Assembly (NCBI RefSeq): GCF_023223525.1
Contig: NZ_JALPRX010000078.1
Coordinates: forward strand, 1 to 64,000
Source of the DNA: Roseomonas acroporae
GTDB lineage: Bacteria > Pseudomonadota > Alphaproteobacteria > Acetobacterales > Acetobacteraceae
DNA length: 64,000 bases
Direction: 5' to 3'
Shown: piece after piece, positions 35,730-48,049 of the stretch
Layout: every line of letters begins with the position of its first letter
Numbering within the stretch: the stretch's first letter is position 1
Translations under genes and position numbers: made by a program
The notes under the pieces: model-generated
Databases searched by the model: none
Told to the model about the DNA's origin: nothing
Seen by the model: only the letters and a program-made list of their open reading frames with translations

Positions 35730-36593
35730 TCAGGCCGCGGCCGCCCTGCCGCCGGGGGCGTTCTCGTTGGCGGCGCGCTCCAGCGCCTGCCGGTAGCGCT
35801 CCCGCCGCCAGCAGAGCAGCCGCCACGCGCCCTTCGCGGCGAGGTCCGAGAGGCGGCCGCGCGGCGTCAGCCCGATCGACTTGAAGACCATGCCCATGCT
35901 CCGCTCGATGTGCCGGAAGCGGTAGACCTGCATCGCCCGGCCCATGTAGCCGGCGCTGCAGCGCGCATGATCGTAGGGGATGGTTTCCGGCTCGTTGCCG
36001 CAGTGGAAGGCGTAGGCCAGCTCGTCGTCCTCCGTCTCGCCGATGCGGCCGGCGGCGACGCGCAGGCGGCGGAGGAAGGAGAGGTTCTCGCGCGCCAGGT
36101 AGCGGCGCATGTGGTCGTAGAACAGCTTGAAGTGGCGGTACTCGTCGGCCGCGATCAGGCGGCAGATCTCGCGCAGCACCGGCTCGCGCGTCTCGTCGCC
36201 GAGGGCGGTGTAGTAGGAGGAGGTGCCGGTCTCCACCATGCAGCGCGCGATCAGCTCGCCGGTGCGGCTGCCGCGGATCGAGGCGTCGGCGTCGAGGTTG
36301 ATCTGGTAGCCGGCGCGGTAGCGGGCGAAGGCCGTGTCGAAGTCCCAGGACGGGTCGGCCAGCATGGCCCAGCGGCCGAGCGCGTCGCCGTGCTGCACCT
36401 CCTCGACCGCCCAGTTGTCGGCGGCCTGGCGGAAGTCGGGATCGTCGCCGAAGACCCGGTTCAGGTAGACGGCGTAGTCGAGCCCGTTCTTCTCGACCAT
36501 GGCCGCGGCCTTCACCAGCGGCACGATCCCGGGCTCGGCCAGCGACGGGTCGAAACGGTCCCAGCCGACCTGATCGATGCGCCAGTGCTTCAT
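35730..36593 (-). CDS. Ferritin-like diiron protein
   Basis: A 287-residue mostly helical protein with diiron-type motifs: WAVEEVQHGDALGRW (ExxH near residue 64) and RLIAADEYRHFKLFYDHM (DExxH near residue 150). Additional acidic helices match the ferritin-like/acyl-ACP-desaturase-like fold. The long basic C-terminal segment (CWRRERYRQALERAANEN) is extra. The substrate is unknown; such proteins can be oxygenases, desaturases or iron proteins. The ATG at 36593 is well supported. It precedes the xylanase gene with an 8-bp gap; a functional link is not obvious. Confidence 0.75.
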   Translation of the reverse strand: MKHWRIDQVGWDRFDPSLAEPGIVPLVKAAAMVEKNGLDYAVYLNRVFGDDPDFRQAADNWAVEEVQHGDALGRWAMLADPSWDFDTAFARYRAGYQINLDADASIRGSRTGELIARCMVETGTSSYYTALGDETREPVLREICRLIAADEYRHFKLFYDHMRRYLARENLSFLRRLRVAAGRIGETEDDELAYAFHCGNEPETIPYDHARCSAGYMGRAMQVYRFRHIERSMGMVFKSIGLTPRGRLSDLAAKGAWRLLCWRRERYRQALERAANENAPGGRAAAA

Positions 36594-36925
36594 GCGGCTC
36601 CTGCCAGTCCCGTCCGGTCGGCCCCGCCGGCCAACCCCGTCGGGGCGCGCCACGGGAGGGGCCGGGGCGGAGGGATAGGATATAGGGCAAGGCCACGGGC
36701 GCGGAGGCTTCGGCGCACGGGTTGCCACGCTTGTGTTGCCGTCCGGTGACACCGCGCCCCGGAGAAGGGCGGCCGCAGGGCGGGGCCCCGGCGGGACGGG
36801 CGCGAGGGGGCATCCCGCCGCCGGTCACGCCGCGAGGCGGAACCGGCGGGCCGGATCACCGGCGGCCGGGAGAGAGGCGCCGCCGGCCCGTACGGTCCGC
36901 CGGCGCGAAGCCTCGGGCAGCCCGG
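36594..36925. other. Gap between atpC and the ferritin-like gene
   Basis: These 332 bp follow the atp operon end (atpC stop at 36926) and precede the ferritin-like gene on the same strand. The sequence is GC-rich and holds no recognisable gene or strong terminator. A TAGGATATAGGGC stretch near 36675 could be part of the ferritin-like gene promoter. Confidence 0.4.
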
Positions 36926-37345
36926 TCAGGCCGCCTGGGCGGCCGCGACCATCGCCTGGGCCGAGAGCAGGCGCTGCATCGCCAGGTCGCGCTGCTCCGG
37001 CGTCGCCTCGGCGAGACCGGCGAGGGCCGCCTCGGCCTCGGCGACGCGGCCTTCCGCCTCGGCGCGGGACAGGCGGGCGACCGGGGTCGCCTCGTCGGCC
37101 AGCACGGTGACGCGCTCGGGCGTTACCTCGGCGAAGCCGCCGAAGACGAAGAGCCTCTCCGTCTCGGCGCCGTTCTCGCGCACGGTGATGACGCCGCCGC
37201 GCAGCGCCACGATCATCGGCGAGTGGCCGGGCAGCACGCCCATCTCGCCCTCGGCCGCCGGCAGGGTCGCCATCTCGACGGGGCGGGCGAGCAGCAGCCG
37301 CTCCGGCGAGACGAGTTCGAGCTGGAACGTGTCCGCCATCGTCAT
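36926..37345 (-). CDS. atpC: F1Fo ATP synthase subunit epsilon
   Basis: A 139-residue epsilon subunit: an N-terminal beta-sandwich (FQLELVSPERLLLARPVEMATLPAAEGEMGVLPGHSPMI region, cited as a landmark) and a C-terminal helical hairpin (ARLSRAEAEGRVAEAEAALAGLAEA). It sits in the central stalk and modulates ATP hydrolysis. Start ATG 37345 follows AGGGA; ATG at 37339 is an alternative. It is last in atpHAGDC, 13 bp behind atpD. Confidence 0.95.
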   Translation of the reverse strand: MTMADTFQLELVSPERLLLARPVEMATLPAAEGEMGVLPGHSPMIVALRGGVITVRENGAETERLFVFGGFAEVTPERVTVLADEATPVARLSRAEAEGRVAEAEAALAGLAEATPEQRDLAMQRLLSAQAMVAAAQAA

Positions 37346-37358
37346 GCTTCCCTGGGGA

Positions 37359-38819
<1,461 letters not shown>

Positions 38820-38858
38820 TCACGTTCCGCGCCTGCGGCGCTCCACGATCGGGCGGCA

Positions 38859-39758
38859 TCAGAGGGCCTCGGCACCCGAGATGATCTCGATCAGCTCGCT
38901 GGTGATGTTGGCCTGGCGCGTGCGGTTGTAGTTGAGCGTGAGGCGGTTGATCATCTCGCCCGCGTTGCGGGTGGCGTTGTCCATCGCGTTCATCTGCGAC
39001 CCGTAGAAGCCGGCCACGCTCTCGAGCTGGGCGCGGTAGATCTGGATCGCGAGGTTGCGCGGCAGCAGCGCGGAGAGGATCTCCTCCTCGGTCGGCTCGT
39101 AGCTGTAGAGCGCGGGCGCCCCGGCGGGCGAGGTCGCGGCCTCGGCCGCCAACTCGCCCTCCGGCATCGGCGCCGGGATCAGGCGCTGCTCGGTGGGCGT
39201 CTGGGTGATCACGTTCTTCCAGCGGTTGTAGATCAGCGAGCAGACGTCGAACTCGCCCCGCTCCAGCATCCCGGTGATGCGGAGCGCGATCTCCTCGGCC
39301 GCGTCGAAGCCGATGGTCTTGCGGCCGAGATACGAGATCTCGCCGACGAGGCGGCCGCCGAAGTCGCGGCGCAGATAGGTGGTGCCCTTGCGGCCGACGG
39401 TGAGCAGCTTCACCGTCCGGCCCTGGCCCTCCAGCATGCGGATGTGGTTGCGCGCGAAGCGGCCCACGTTGCTGTTGAAGGCGCCGGCAAGGCCGCGGTC
39501 GCCGGTGACGACCACCAGCAGGTGGACGTCCTCCCTGCCGGTGCCCACCAGCATGCGCGGCGCGTCCGGCGCGCCGGCGACGGCGCGGCCGAGCGAGGCG
39601 AGCATGCGCTCCATCCGCTCGGCGTAGGGCCGCGCGGCCTCGGCCTGCGCCTGGGCGCGGCGGAGCTTGGCCGCCGCGACCATCTTCATGGCCTGCGTGA
39701 TCTTGCGCGTGGACTTCACGCTGTTGATGCGACCGCGCAGTTCCTTGAGGTTGGCCAT
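38859..39758 (-). CDS. atpG: F1Fo ATP synthase subunit gamma
   Basis: A 299-residue gamma subunit, the rotating shaft. The N-terminal helix (NLKELRGRINSVKSTRKITQAMKMVAAAKLRRAQ region) and the C-terminal MDNATRNAGEMINRLTLNYNRTRQANITSELIEI helix (both cited as landmarks) are the conserved parts. An Ala/Pro-rich stretch near residue 205 is a mild insertion common in alphaproteobacteria. It lies 22 bp behind atpA. Confidence 0.97.
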   Translation of the reverse strand: MANLKELRGRINSVKSTRKITQAMKMVAAAKLRRAQAQAEAARPYAERMERMLASLGRAVAGAPDAPRMLVGTGREDVHLLVVVTGDRGLAGAFNSNVGRFARNHIRMLEGQGRTVKLLTVGRKGTTYLRRDFGGRLVGEISYLGRKTIGFDAAEEIALRITGMLERGEFDVCSLIYNRWKNVITQTPTEQRLIPAPMPEGELAAEAATSPAGAPALYSYEPTEEEILSALLPRNLAIQIYRAQLESVAGFYGSQMNAMDNATRNAGEMINRLTLNYNRTRQANITSELIEIISGAEAL

Positions 39759-39780
39759 GCCGCGTTTCCCGCCTCCGCGA

Positions 39781-41316
<1,536 letters not shown>

Positions 41317-41317
41317 A

Positions 41318-41926
41318 TCAGGCGGCCCCCTTCATGGCGTACTGCAGTCGCTGCAGCTTTGACTTTATCGAGCTGTCGAACAGGCGCGAGCCGATGCGCA
41401 CCACGAGGCCGCCCAGGATGGACGGATCGGTGCGCTCGATCAGCTTCACGCCGGAATAGCCGGCCTCGGTCAGCCGCGCCGTGATCTGCGCGCGCTGGGT
41501 GTCGGAGAGGCCGTGGGCGGTGGTCACCTCCGCCGTCTGCTGGCCGCGCCGCGCGGCGAGCAGCGCGGCGAAGGCGCGCACCACGCCGGGCAGCAGGGCG
41601 AGGCGGCGGTTGTTCACCAGCACGCCGACCAGGTTGTGCACCGCCGTGCCGGCCGGGATGCCGGCCTTCTCCAGCACCGCGAAGGCGGCGCGGCGCTGCG
41701 CCGCGGCATCGAGGCGCGGATCGGCGATGAAGGCGCGGAAGGCCTCGTCCCCCGAGGCCAGCCTGCCCAGCGCCTCGACATCGGCGGCGATCAGGTCGAG
41801 CGCGTCGGGGTTGGCGCGCCGGCGGTCGTCGGCCAGGGCGAGCAGCGCCGCGGCGTATCGCTCGGCGGCGCCCGAGGGACGGGTTGCGGAAAGGTCGGCG
41901 GCGAGGGTCGGCTCGATGGCGGCCAC
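41318..41926 (-). CDS. atpH: F1Fo ATP synthase subunit delta
   Basis: A 202-residue delta subunit linking F1 to the peripheral stalk. The N-terminal helical domain ([17 protein letters not shown]) and the C-terminal [17 protein letters not shown], with [29 protein letters not shown], are typical (cited as motifs). It is the first gene of atpHAGDC. As usual in alphaproteobacteria, the Fo genes are not adjacent. The ATG at 41926 gives a slightly long N terminus; a start some residues later is possible. Confidence 0.95.
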   Translation of the reverse strand: MAAIEPTLAADLSATRPSGAAERYAAALLALADDRRRANPDALDLIAADVEALGRLASGDEAFRAFIADPRLDAAAQRRAAFAVLEKAGIPAGTAVHNLVGVLVNNRRLALLPGVVRAFAALLAARRGQQTAEVTTAHGLSDTQRAQITARLTEAGYSGVKLIERTDPSILGGLVVRIGSRLFDSSIKSKLQRLQYAMKGAA

Positions 41927-42302
41927 GGGCGATCCCGTCTGAGAGGGTCAGGGCGGCCGGCGTCCGGCATGGCGCGGCCACGGCGTATCGGCCGGATTTT
42001 CCCGTCAGCACAGGACTCCCGGCGGCGGCGCCGATTACCATAGGCCATTGCATGGCGGCAACCCGCCGGGGGGCGCTTCCCTGCCGCGGGCGACACGAAT
42101 TCGATCCGGGTGCGTCGCCCCGGGCGATCCGGCCACGCAACGGCGGCGGCGCCGCGGGACCCCGCGCCGGCCGACCGGCCCGCCGCGGGCCTCGTTCCGG
42201 GTTGGATACACGCCACCCGGTTTGGAGATGCGCCACCAGACCATCTTCATGCCGGGCGCACGCGCCCGGCGGCTCGGAAACCGCGGAAAACCAGAAGGCT
42301 GG
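41927..42302. other. Upstream region of the atp operon
   Basis: These bases lie before atpHAGDC and should hold its promoter, but I cannot name boxes with confidence. An AT-richer patch lies near 42020-42050. There is no convincing gene. Beyond it, from 42303, starts the dispersed element. Confidence 0.4.
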
Positions 42303-42548
42303 CGCCGTTCCAGGCTGACAACGTCAGGCCGGAACGGTCCTGCAGCGAACCGCAGTCCGGTCGGGACCGCGGTTCGCCGTCGCTCGTTGTTCCCGGCGCG
42401 GATTCACGCCGCCGGGCGTGTCCGCCCGCCGGCGATCCGCTCCAGAGCCGATCCAGCCTGACCGTATCAGGCCGGAACGGCTCTAGCCTTTTGATTTTTC
42501 GCATTTTCCGAGCCGCTGAGCGAGGACGCTCAGCTTGAAAATGCTCTA
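42303..42548. repeat. Dispersed intergenic element, copy C (multi-hairpin)
   Basis: Positions 42346-42548 align without gaps to 108-310 (copy A) at about 94% identity by eye. Further left, a stem near 42305-42338 corresponds to the first stem of copy A. The element includes the AT-rich TTTTGATTTTTCGCATTTT block. It ends exactly on the cydC TAG stop. Confidence 0.88.
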
Positions 42549-44336
42549 GCCCGCGGCCGGAATCGCCCGGCCGCCGATCAGCCGCAGGATGCGCGTCGGC
42601 CGCTCCACGCCGACCAGCCGGTGGACGATCAGCAGCACGGAGCGCCCGGAGGTCGCCTCGTCCAGCGTCTCCAGGAAGGCGCGCTCCGTGTCCGCGTCGA
42701 GGCCGGCGGCCGGCTCGTCCAGGATCAGCACCGGTGCCGGCGACAGCAGGGTGCGGGCCAGGGCGAGCCGCCTGGCCTGCCCGCCCGAGAAGCGGGCGCC
42801 GGCCTCGCCGCAGCGCGTCCCCAGCCCTTCAGGCAGGGCGCGCACCAGGTCGCCGATGCGTGCCCGGTCCAGCGCGCGCCACAGCGCCGCCTCGTCCGCG
42901 TCGGGATCGGCGAGGCGCAGGTTGGCGGCGATCGTGTCGTCGAACAGGCGGGCATCCTGGGTCAGGCAGGCGATGCGCTGGCGCACCGCCGCGGCCGGCA
43001 GCGCGGCCAGATCCACCCCACCCAGCGTGATGCTGCCGCCCTGCGGCGCGGCCAGCTTCAGCAGCAGCGCGGCGAGGCTCGACTTGCCGGCCCCCGAGGG
43101 ACCGAGCAGCGCGACCCGCCCGCCCTCCGGCAGGTCGAGGTCGAGCCCGTCCAGCACCGGCGCCCGGTCGGGTGCGCCCCGCCCGGCCGCCTCCCCCTCC
43201 GATGGCCCCCATCCTGACGGCCCCCGTTCCGAAGGCCAGGCGAAGCGGACGCCGCGCAGGCGCAGCGCGTTGCCGGGCGGCAGGGCGGCCGGCTCGGTGG
43301 GCTCGGCCACCGGCGGCGTGGAGTCGGCCGCCTCGAACAGGCGGCGGGCGCCGGCGGCGGCGGCGGCCAGCGCGGCGCCGGCACGCGGCAGGCCGCCGAA
43401 GGTCTCGGCGGCGGCGACGGCCAGGAACAGCGCCAGCACGGCGGCGGCGAGCCCGGCATGGGTGCCCCCCGCCTCGGCGGCCGCGCCGTGCCCAGGCGCC
43501 CACAGCAGCCCCCAACCCAGCGCGCCGAGCAGGGCGAGTTGCGTCAGCAGCAGCCCGGCCGCCCCGCCCCAGGCGGCGCGGCGGGAGAGTCGGCGCTGCG
43601 CCCGCGCCAGCCGCTCGCCGGCCGCCGCCACGCGCGCCACGGCGCGGCCCTCGGCATTGGCCGCCAGCGTGTCCTCCAGCCCGAGCAGCGGGTCGACCAC
43701 CGCCGCGCGCAACTCGCCCTGCGTCCCGGCCACGCGGTCGCCGGCGCGCACCGCGCCCGGGGCGATCAGCACCGGCAGCAGCAGGGCGACGGCGAGCGGC
43801 AGCGCCACCAGCAGCGCCAGCAGCGGCGACAGCGCGCCGAGCGCCAGCGCCACGGCCAGCAGCACGGCCAGCGCCGCCGCCGCCGGCACCAGGGCGCGCA
43901 GGTAGAGCCCGTCCAGCGACTCGACATCGGTCACCAGCCGCCCCAGCAGGTCGCCGGAGCGGCGCAGGCCGATGCCGGCGGGCAGGCGCTCGGCGAGGCG
44001 GCGGAAGAACCAGAGCCGCGTATCGGCCAGGGCGCGGAAGGTGGCGGCGTGCGTCACCAGGCGCTCGGCGTAGCGCGCCAGCGGGCGCAGCAGCGCCAGG
44101 GGGCGCAGCAGCAGCAGCGCCGCCGTGCCGGCCAGCAGCGCGGCGCGGTCATCCGTCGCCACCGCCGCCACGCCCTGCCCGGCCAGCGCCAGCAGCGCCA
44201 CGCCGGAGAGCGCCGCCACCACGGCGACCAGCCCGCCCGCCCACAGCCAGCCAGCGCGCGGGCGCCAGAGGGCGAGGACGCGGCCGAGCAGGGGCCGCAG
44301 GCCGGCGGGGCCGGAAGGGTCAGCCATGTCCGTCAT
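42546..44336 (-). CDS. cydC: Heme/thiol ABC exporter CydC (cytochrome bd assembly)
   Basis: A 596-residue ABC half-transporter. Six-helix membrane domain (residues about 20-330) is followed by an ATPase with P-loop GPSGAGKSS, signature FSGGQARR and Walker B VLILDEPAAGLD. A short Gly/Pro-rich insertion (near 375-400) precedes the P-loop. With CydD it moves reduced thiols or affects heme, for cytochrome bd assembly. The start ATG 44336 follows GGGAG; ATG 44327 is close by. The TAG stop comes from the dispersed element. cydAB are not in the window. Confidence 0.9.
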   Translation of the reverse strand: MTDMADPSGPAGLRPLLGRVLALWRPRAGWLWAGGLVAVVAALSGVALLALAGQGVAAVATDDRAALLAGTAALLLLRPLALLRPLARYAERLVTHAATFRALADTRLWFFRRLAERLPAGIGLRRSGDLLGRLVTDVESLDGLYLRALVPAAAALAVLLAVALALGALSPLLALLVALPLAVALLLPVLIAPGAVRAGDRVAGTQGELRAAVVDPLLGLEDTLAANAEGRAVARVAAAGERLARAQRRLSRRAAWGGAAGLLLTQLALLGALGWGLLWAPGHGAAAEAGGTHAGLAAAVLALFLAVAAAETFGGLPRAGAALAAAAAGARRLFEAADSTPPVAEPTEPAALPPGNALRLRGVRFAWPSERGPSGWGPSEGEAAGRGAPDRAPVLDGLDLDLPEGGRVALLGPSGAGKSSLAALLLKLAAPQGGSITLGGVDLAALPAAAVRQRIACLTQDARLFDDTIAANLRLADPDADEAALWRALDRARIGDLVRALPEGLGTRCGEAGARFSGGQARRLALARTLLSPAPVLILDEPAAGLDADTERAFLETLDEATSGRSVLLIVHRLVGVERPTRILRLIGGRAIPAAG

Positions 44337-44343
44337 CGCTCCC

Positions 44344-44606
44344 GGGGAAAGGACCGGCGGGGAAGGCTGCGCCTTCCCCGGACCCCTTCCGTACAGGGAA
44401 GGCTCCGCCTTCCCTGGAACCCATCCGCCAGGAGGGCGAAGCCCTCCTGGACCTCTTTCCGTTGGGGCCTCGGGTGTTTCGACAGCCGGGCCATCCTTGC
44501 CGAAAAGGGGGATCCAAGGGGGCTTCGCCCCTTGGCGGGAGGATGCCAAGGAGGGCAGCGCCCTCCTTGACGCAGGGGCGCAAGCCCCTGCCCCGCGCCG
44601 GCCGCA
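44344..44606. repeat. GC-hairpin array between cydD and cydC
   Basis: Six dyads in a row share the pattern GGGAAGGC-NNN-GCCTTCCC, CCAGGAGGGC/GCCCTCCTGG, CCAAGGGG/CCCCTTGG and AGGGGC/GCCCCT, with phrases like GGGTTCC or GGATCC between. The array fills the 277-bp gap behind cydD. It is the largest of four such arrays in the window. Confidence 0.8.
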
Positions 44607-44613
44607 CCCCGCC

Positions 44614-46335
44614 CTACCCCGCCGCCCGCGCCACCGGCACCACCCGGCCGGCCGACAGCTCCAGCACCCGCCCCAGCGTCGCCCGCGCCGCGCGCGAATG
44701 CGTCGCCACGATCGCGGTGCGCCCGAGGCAGAGCCGGCGCAGGCTCTCCAGCACCTCGGCCTCGGTCCCCGGGTCGAGATGCGCGGTCGGCTCGTCCAGC
44801 AGCAGCAGCGGCGCGTCGCGCAGGAAGGCGCGGGCGATCGCCACGCGCTGCGCCTGGCCGCCGGAAAGGCCGTAGCCCCCCTCGCCCACCAGCGTGTCCA
44901 GCCCGGCGGGCAGCGCCGCCGCGAACTCCATCACGCGCGCCGCCTCGGCGGCGGCCTCCACCTCGGCGTCGGTCGCCTCCGGCCGGGCGAGGCGGATGTT
45001 GGCGCGCAGCGTGTCGCGGAACAGGTGGGCGCGCTGGCCGACATAGCTCGACAGCCGGCGCAGCTCGGCCGGGGCGAGCAGCGTGGCGTCCTTGCCGTTG
45101 ATCGCGATCCGCCCCGAATCGGGGCGGCGGAAGCCGAGCAGCACGCGCAGCAGGCTGGTCTTGCCGGAGCCGGAGGGGCCGGCCAGCACCAGCGTCTCGC
45201 CCGGCATCACCCGGAAGGAGACGCCGTCCAGCGCCGGCGGGCGGGCCGGGTCGTAGCGCAGATGCACGTCCTGCACGCTGAGCACGACGCGCGGCGGCAC
45301 CTCCTCCAGCACCAGCCCGCCCGCCTCGACCGGGGCGTCCAGCAGCGGCGCCAGGGCGGCGGCGGCGCCGCGCGCGGCGAGGCGCTCCTGGTAGGCGGCC
45401 GAGAAGGCGCGTAGCGGCGCGAAGAAGGCGGGCACCAGCAGCAGGGTGAACAGCGCCGCCGCGAGGTCGCCGCCGCCGGCACGGAACTCGGCGCCGTGGT
45501 GGATGGCGAGGCAGACCAGCGCCAGCGCCGCCAGCAGCTCCTGCGCCACGCCGGAGAGGAAGGCGACGCGCAGCACCCGCATGGTGCGCAGCCGCAGCTC
45601 CGTGGCGGCGCGGCCGAGCGACCCGGCCTCCGCCTCCTGGCGGTTGAACAGCACCAGGGTCGGCAGGCCGCGCATGCGGTCGAGGAAGCGGCCGGAGAGG
45701 CGTTGCAGCGCCTCGAACTGCCGCGCGCTGGCCTGGGCGGCGCCGATCCCGGTCAGCGCCAGCGCCACCGGCACCAGCAGCCCGGCGACGGCCAGGGCCG
45801 CGCCGCTCACCGGGTCGGCGAGCGCGGCGGCGGCGGCCACCAGGGCGGGCACCAGCAGCGCCAGGGCGGCGGCGGGGCGGTAGCGGGCGAAGTAGCCGTC
45901 CAATGCCTCCACCCGGTCCACGGCGAGGGTGGCACGCTCGCCCACCGGGCGCTCGTCGGCCGGCCCGTCGGCGAGCAGCCGGGCGAAGACCGCGCCGCGC
46001 AGGCGGGCGCGGGCGGCGATGCCGGCGGCGAGCTGCGCCCGGTCCTGCGCGACGCCGAGCCCGGCCTGCAGCAGCGCGAGCAGCGCCGCCCCGAGCAGCT
46101 CCGGCCAGCCCGCCGCGCCGGCCGGGTTGCCGAGCAGCGGCGCGAGCAGGGCGGCCAGCAGCCGGGCGATCAGCCAGGCCTGGGCGATGCCGCAGAGCGC
46201 GGCGGCCAGGCCGAGCAGGACCGGGGCGGCCTGCCGCCGGCGTCCGGCGCGGCCTTCGCGCGCGAGCAGGGCGCGGGCGGCGGCATCCCCGGCCGTGTCG
46301 GGCGTGGCGGAGCGGGGGACGGATCGGCGGCGCAT
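44614..46335 (-). CDS. cydD: Heme/thiol ABC exporter CydD
   Basis: A 573-residue ABC half-transporter. A membrane domain (about residues 35-320) with the CydD-like RGLPTLVLFNRQEAE stretch is followed by an ATPase with P-loop GPSGSGKTS, signature LSGGQAQR and Walker B LLLLDEPTAHLD. It pairs with CydC. The ATG at 46335 was chosen because it leaves a normal basic N terminus; an in-frame start at 46440 is weaker. cydC follows after 277 bp filled with hairpins. Confidence 0.9.
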   Translation of the reverse strand: MRRRSVPRSATPDTAGDAAARALLAREGRAGRRRQAAPVLLGLAAALCGIAQAWLIARLLAALLAPLLGNPAGAAGWPELLGAALLALLQAGLGVAQDRAQLAAGIAARARLRGAVFARLLADGPADERPVGERATLAVDRVEALDGYFARYRPAAALALLVPALVAAAAALADPVSGAALAVAGLLVPVALALTGIGAAQASARQFEALQRLSGRFLDRMRGLPTLVLFNRQEAEAGSLGRAATELRLRTMRVLRVAFLSGVAQELLAALALVCLAIHHGAEFRAGGGDLAAALFTLLLVPAFFAPLRAFSAAYQERLAARGAAAALAPLLDAPVEAGGLVLEEVPPRVVLSVQDVHLRYDPARPPALDGVSFRVMPGETLVLAGPSGSGKTSLLRVLLGFRRPDSGRIAINGKDATLLAPAELRRLSSYVGQRAHLFRDTLRANIRLARPEATDAEVEAAAEAARVMEFAAALPAGLDTLVGEGGYGLSGGQAQRVAIARAFLRDAPLLLLDEPTAHLDPGTEAEVLESLRRLCLGRTAIVATHSRAARATLGRVLELSAGRVVPVARAAG

Positions 46336-46910
46336 CGCGGCCCGGTCTACGCCATTGTCGCCCCGCTTGCGACTCCGCGGGGCGGCCGCGCGAGGCGGCA
46401 CATGCCCCGGGAACGCATCCCTGGGATCGCGCCCGGGCATGCGTCCGCAGCCCCCGTGTGCCGCCGGGCGACGGCGCGCGGCGGCGGGCGGGCGCCGATG
46501 GGCCGCGCCGGCTGGCCGGCACCGGGCGGACGCGGCAAGGGGACGTCCCGGCGGCGACGCCCGCTATAACCCGGCATGATAGGTGGTTCGGAAATCGCTA
46601 TGGGACAGGCGTGCGGCCGGCGGGGTAGCAGTGGGGGTACCGGCGCCGCGCCCTGCCGACCCCGCATCGTCGCCGGCAGCGCGCGGCCCCGACCGCCGGA
46701 GCCCCGATCCCGGACCGTCGCGACCGGACCACGCGATCGGACCACACGATCCGGGGCGCCCGGTCGCCGGAGGCATCCGGCATGGATGTCGGGCGCCGCG
46801 TGGACGGGACGACGCGGCACGGAGATCGCGGCGCGCCCGCCCAGCGGGAGACGCCGGCGGGAGAAGAGGGCCGGCGGCATCGCGCCAGGACAGGACAGGA
46901 GGAACGCCCG
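46336..46910. other. Divergent gap between cydD and the dehydrogenase gene
   Basis: These 575 bp hold no convincing gene. An AT-richer patch near 46562-46602 (CTATAACCCGG...GATAGGTGG) may be a promoter of one of the flanking genes. The remainder is GC-rich without clear dyads. Confidence 0.4.
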
Positions 46911-47792
46911 GTGACGGACTTCGCGATGATCGGCTTCGGCGAGGTGGGCGGCATCTTCGCCCGCGACCTGCGGCAGGGCGGCGCCGGCCGCATCGTCGCC
47001 TACGACACCGACCCGGCCGCGCGGGAGCGTGCCGGCGCCTCGGGCCTCGCCCAGGTCGCCGGCAGCGCCGCCGAGGCGGCCGCGTCGGCGCAGGTGGTGT
47101 TCGTCGCCGTCACCGCCGGCTCGGCCCTGGCGGCGGCGCGCTCGCTGGCGGGCGGCCTCGGCCACGCGCCCTTCGTGGTGGACGTGAACTCCGTCTCCCC
47201 CGGCACCAAGCAGGAGGCGGCGGCGGCGGTCGGCGCCGCCGGCGGCCGCTACGTCGAGGCGGCGGTGATGAGCAGCGTGCCGCCGAAGGGGCTGCGCTCG
47301 CCCATGCTGCTCGGCGGCCCGGACGCGGCGGGCTTCATCGCGCTGATGGCGCCCTTCGACATGCGGCTGACCGCCTTTCCCGGCCCGATCGGCAAGGCCT
47401 CCTCGGTGAAGATGTGCCGCTCGGTGATGGTCAAGGGGCTGGAGGCGCTGACCACCGAGTGCATGCTCGCCGCGCGCCACTACGGCGTCGAGGACGAGGT
47501 GCTGCGCTCCCTCGCCGACACGCTGCCGCACGAGGACTGGCGCGGCCTCGCCCGCTACGTCATCAGCCGCGCGCTGATCCACGGCAAGCGCCGCGCCGAG
47601 GAGATGCGCGAGGTGGCGCGCACGGTGGACGAGGCCGGCGTCGCGCCGCTGCTCGCCAGCGCCATCGCTGAGCGCCAGGACTGGGCCTGGAAGCAGGGCC
47701 GCGCCATCGGCAAGGCGGGCCTCGCCACCGAGGATCTCGACACGCTGCTGGATTCGGTCGCGGCCGCGATGCGCCAGGGCGGGGCGGCGTAG
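46911..47792 (+). CDS. NAD(P)-dependent beta-hydroxyacid-type dehydrogenase (DUF1932 C-terminal)
   Basis: A 293-residue protein of the 6-phosphogluconate/3-hydroxyisobutyrate dehydrogenase superfamily. A Rossmann start with IGFGEVGGIFARDL (GxGxxG), VVDVNSVSPGTKQ, and a catalytic-Lys segment GKASSVKMCRSVMVKGLEAL lead into a helical DUF1932 domain. It should oxidise a hydroxy acid or reduce the keto form. The GTG at 46911 follows AGGAGG. It opens the aromatic/carboxylate island, 257 bp before a Bug receptor gene. The substrate is unknown. Confidence 0.82.
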   Translation: MTDFAMIGFGEVGGIFARDLRQGGAGRIVAYDTDPAARERAGASGLAQVAGSAAEAAASAQVVFVAVTAGSALAAARSLAGGLGHAPFVVDVNSVSPGTKQEAAAAVGAAGGRYVEAAVMSSVPPKGLRSPMLLGGPDAAGFIALMAPFDMRLTAFPGPIGKASSVKMCRSVMVKGLEALTTECMLAARHYGVEDEVLRSLADTLPHEDWRGLARYVISRALIHGKRRAEEMREVARTVDEAGVAPLLASAIAERQDWAWKQGRAIGKAGLATEDLDTLLDSVAAAMRQGGAA

Positions 47793-48049
47793 CCGCCCTC
47801 CCCTTTTCGGCCCATGCCGGCGGCGGGACCGCCCGGCCGGTCCTGCGGAAAGGGGATCCCGAAGGAAGCCGCAACGCCCCGACGATCCGTTGCGCGGAAG
47901 CCGGGGGAGAGTGCCGGACGGGACGGCGGACGTCGCCGTGTGTATCGGGCGCTTTCCCGACGACGAGGCGCACCGGCCCAGCCGGCGCAGCCTCCCACGA
48001 AGTGAACCCATGAAGCGGCCAGGCAAGGCCGCGGGAACGGAGGGCATCC

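Noticed and set aside
46576-46914. Small plus-strand gene upstream of the dehydrogenase
   Set aside because: Arg/Gly-rich reading without a recognisable domain or ribosome site; it overlaps the true ribosome site and start of the next gene.
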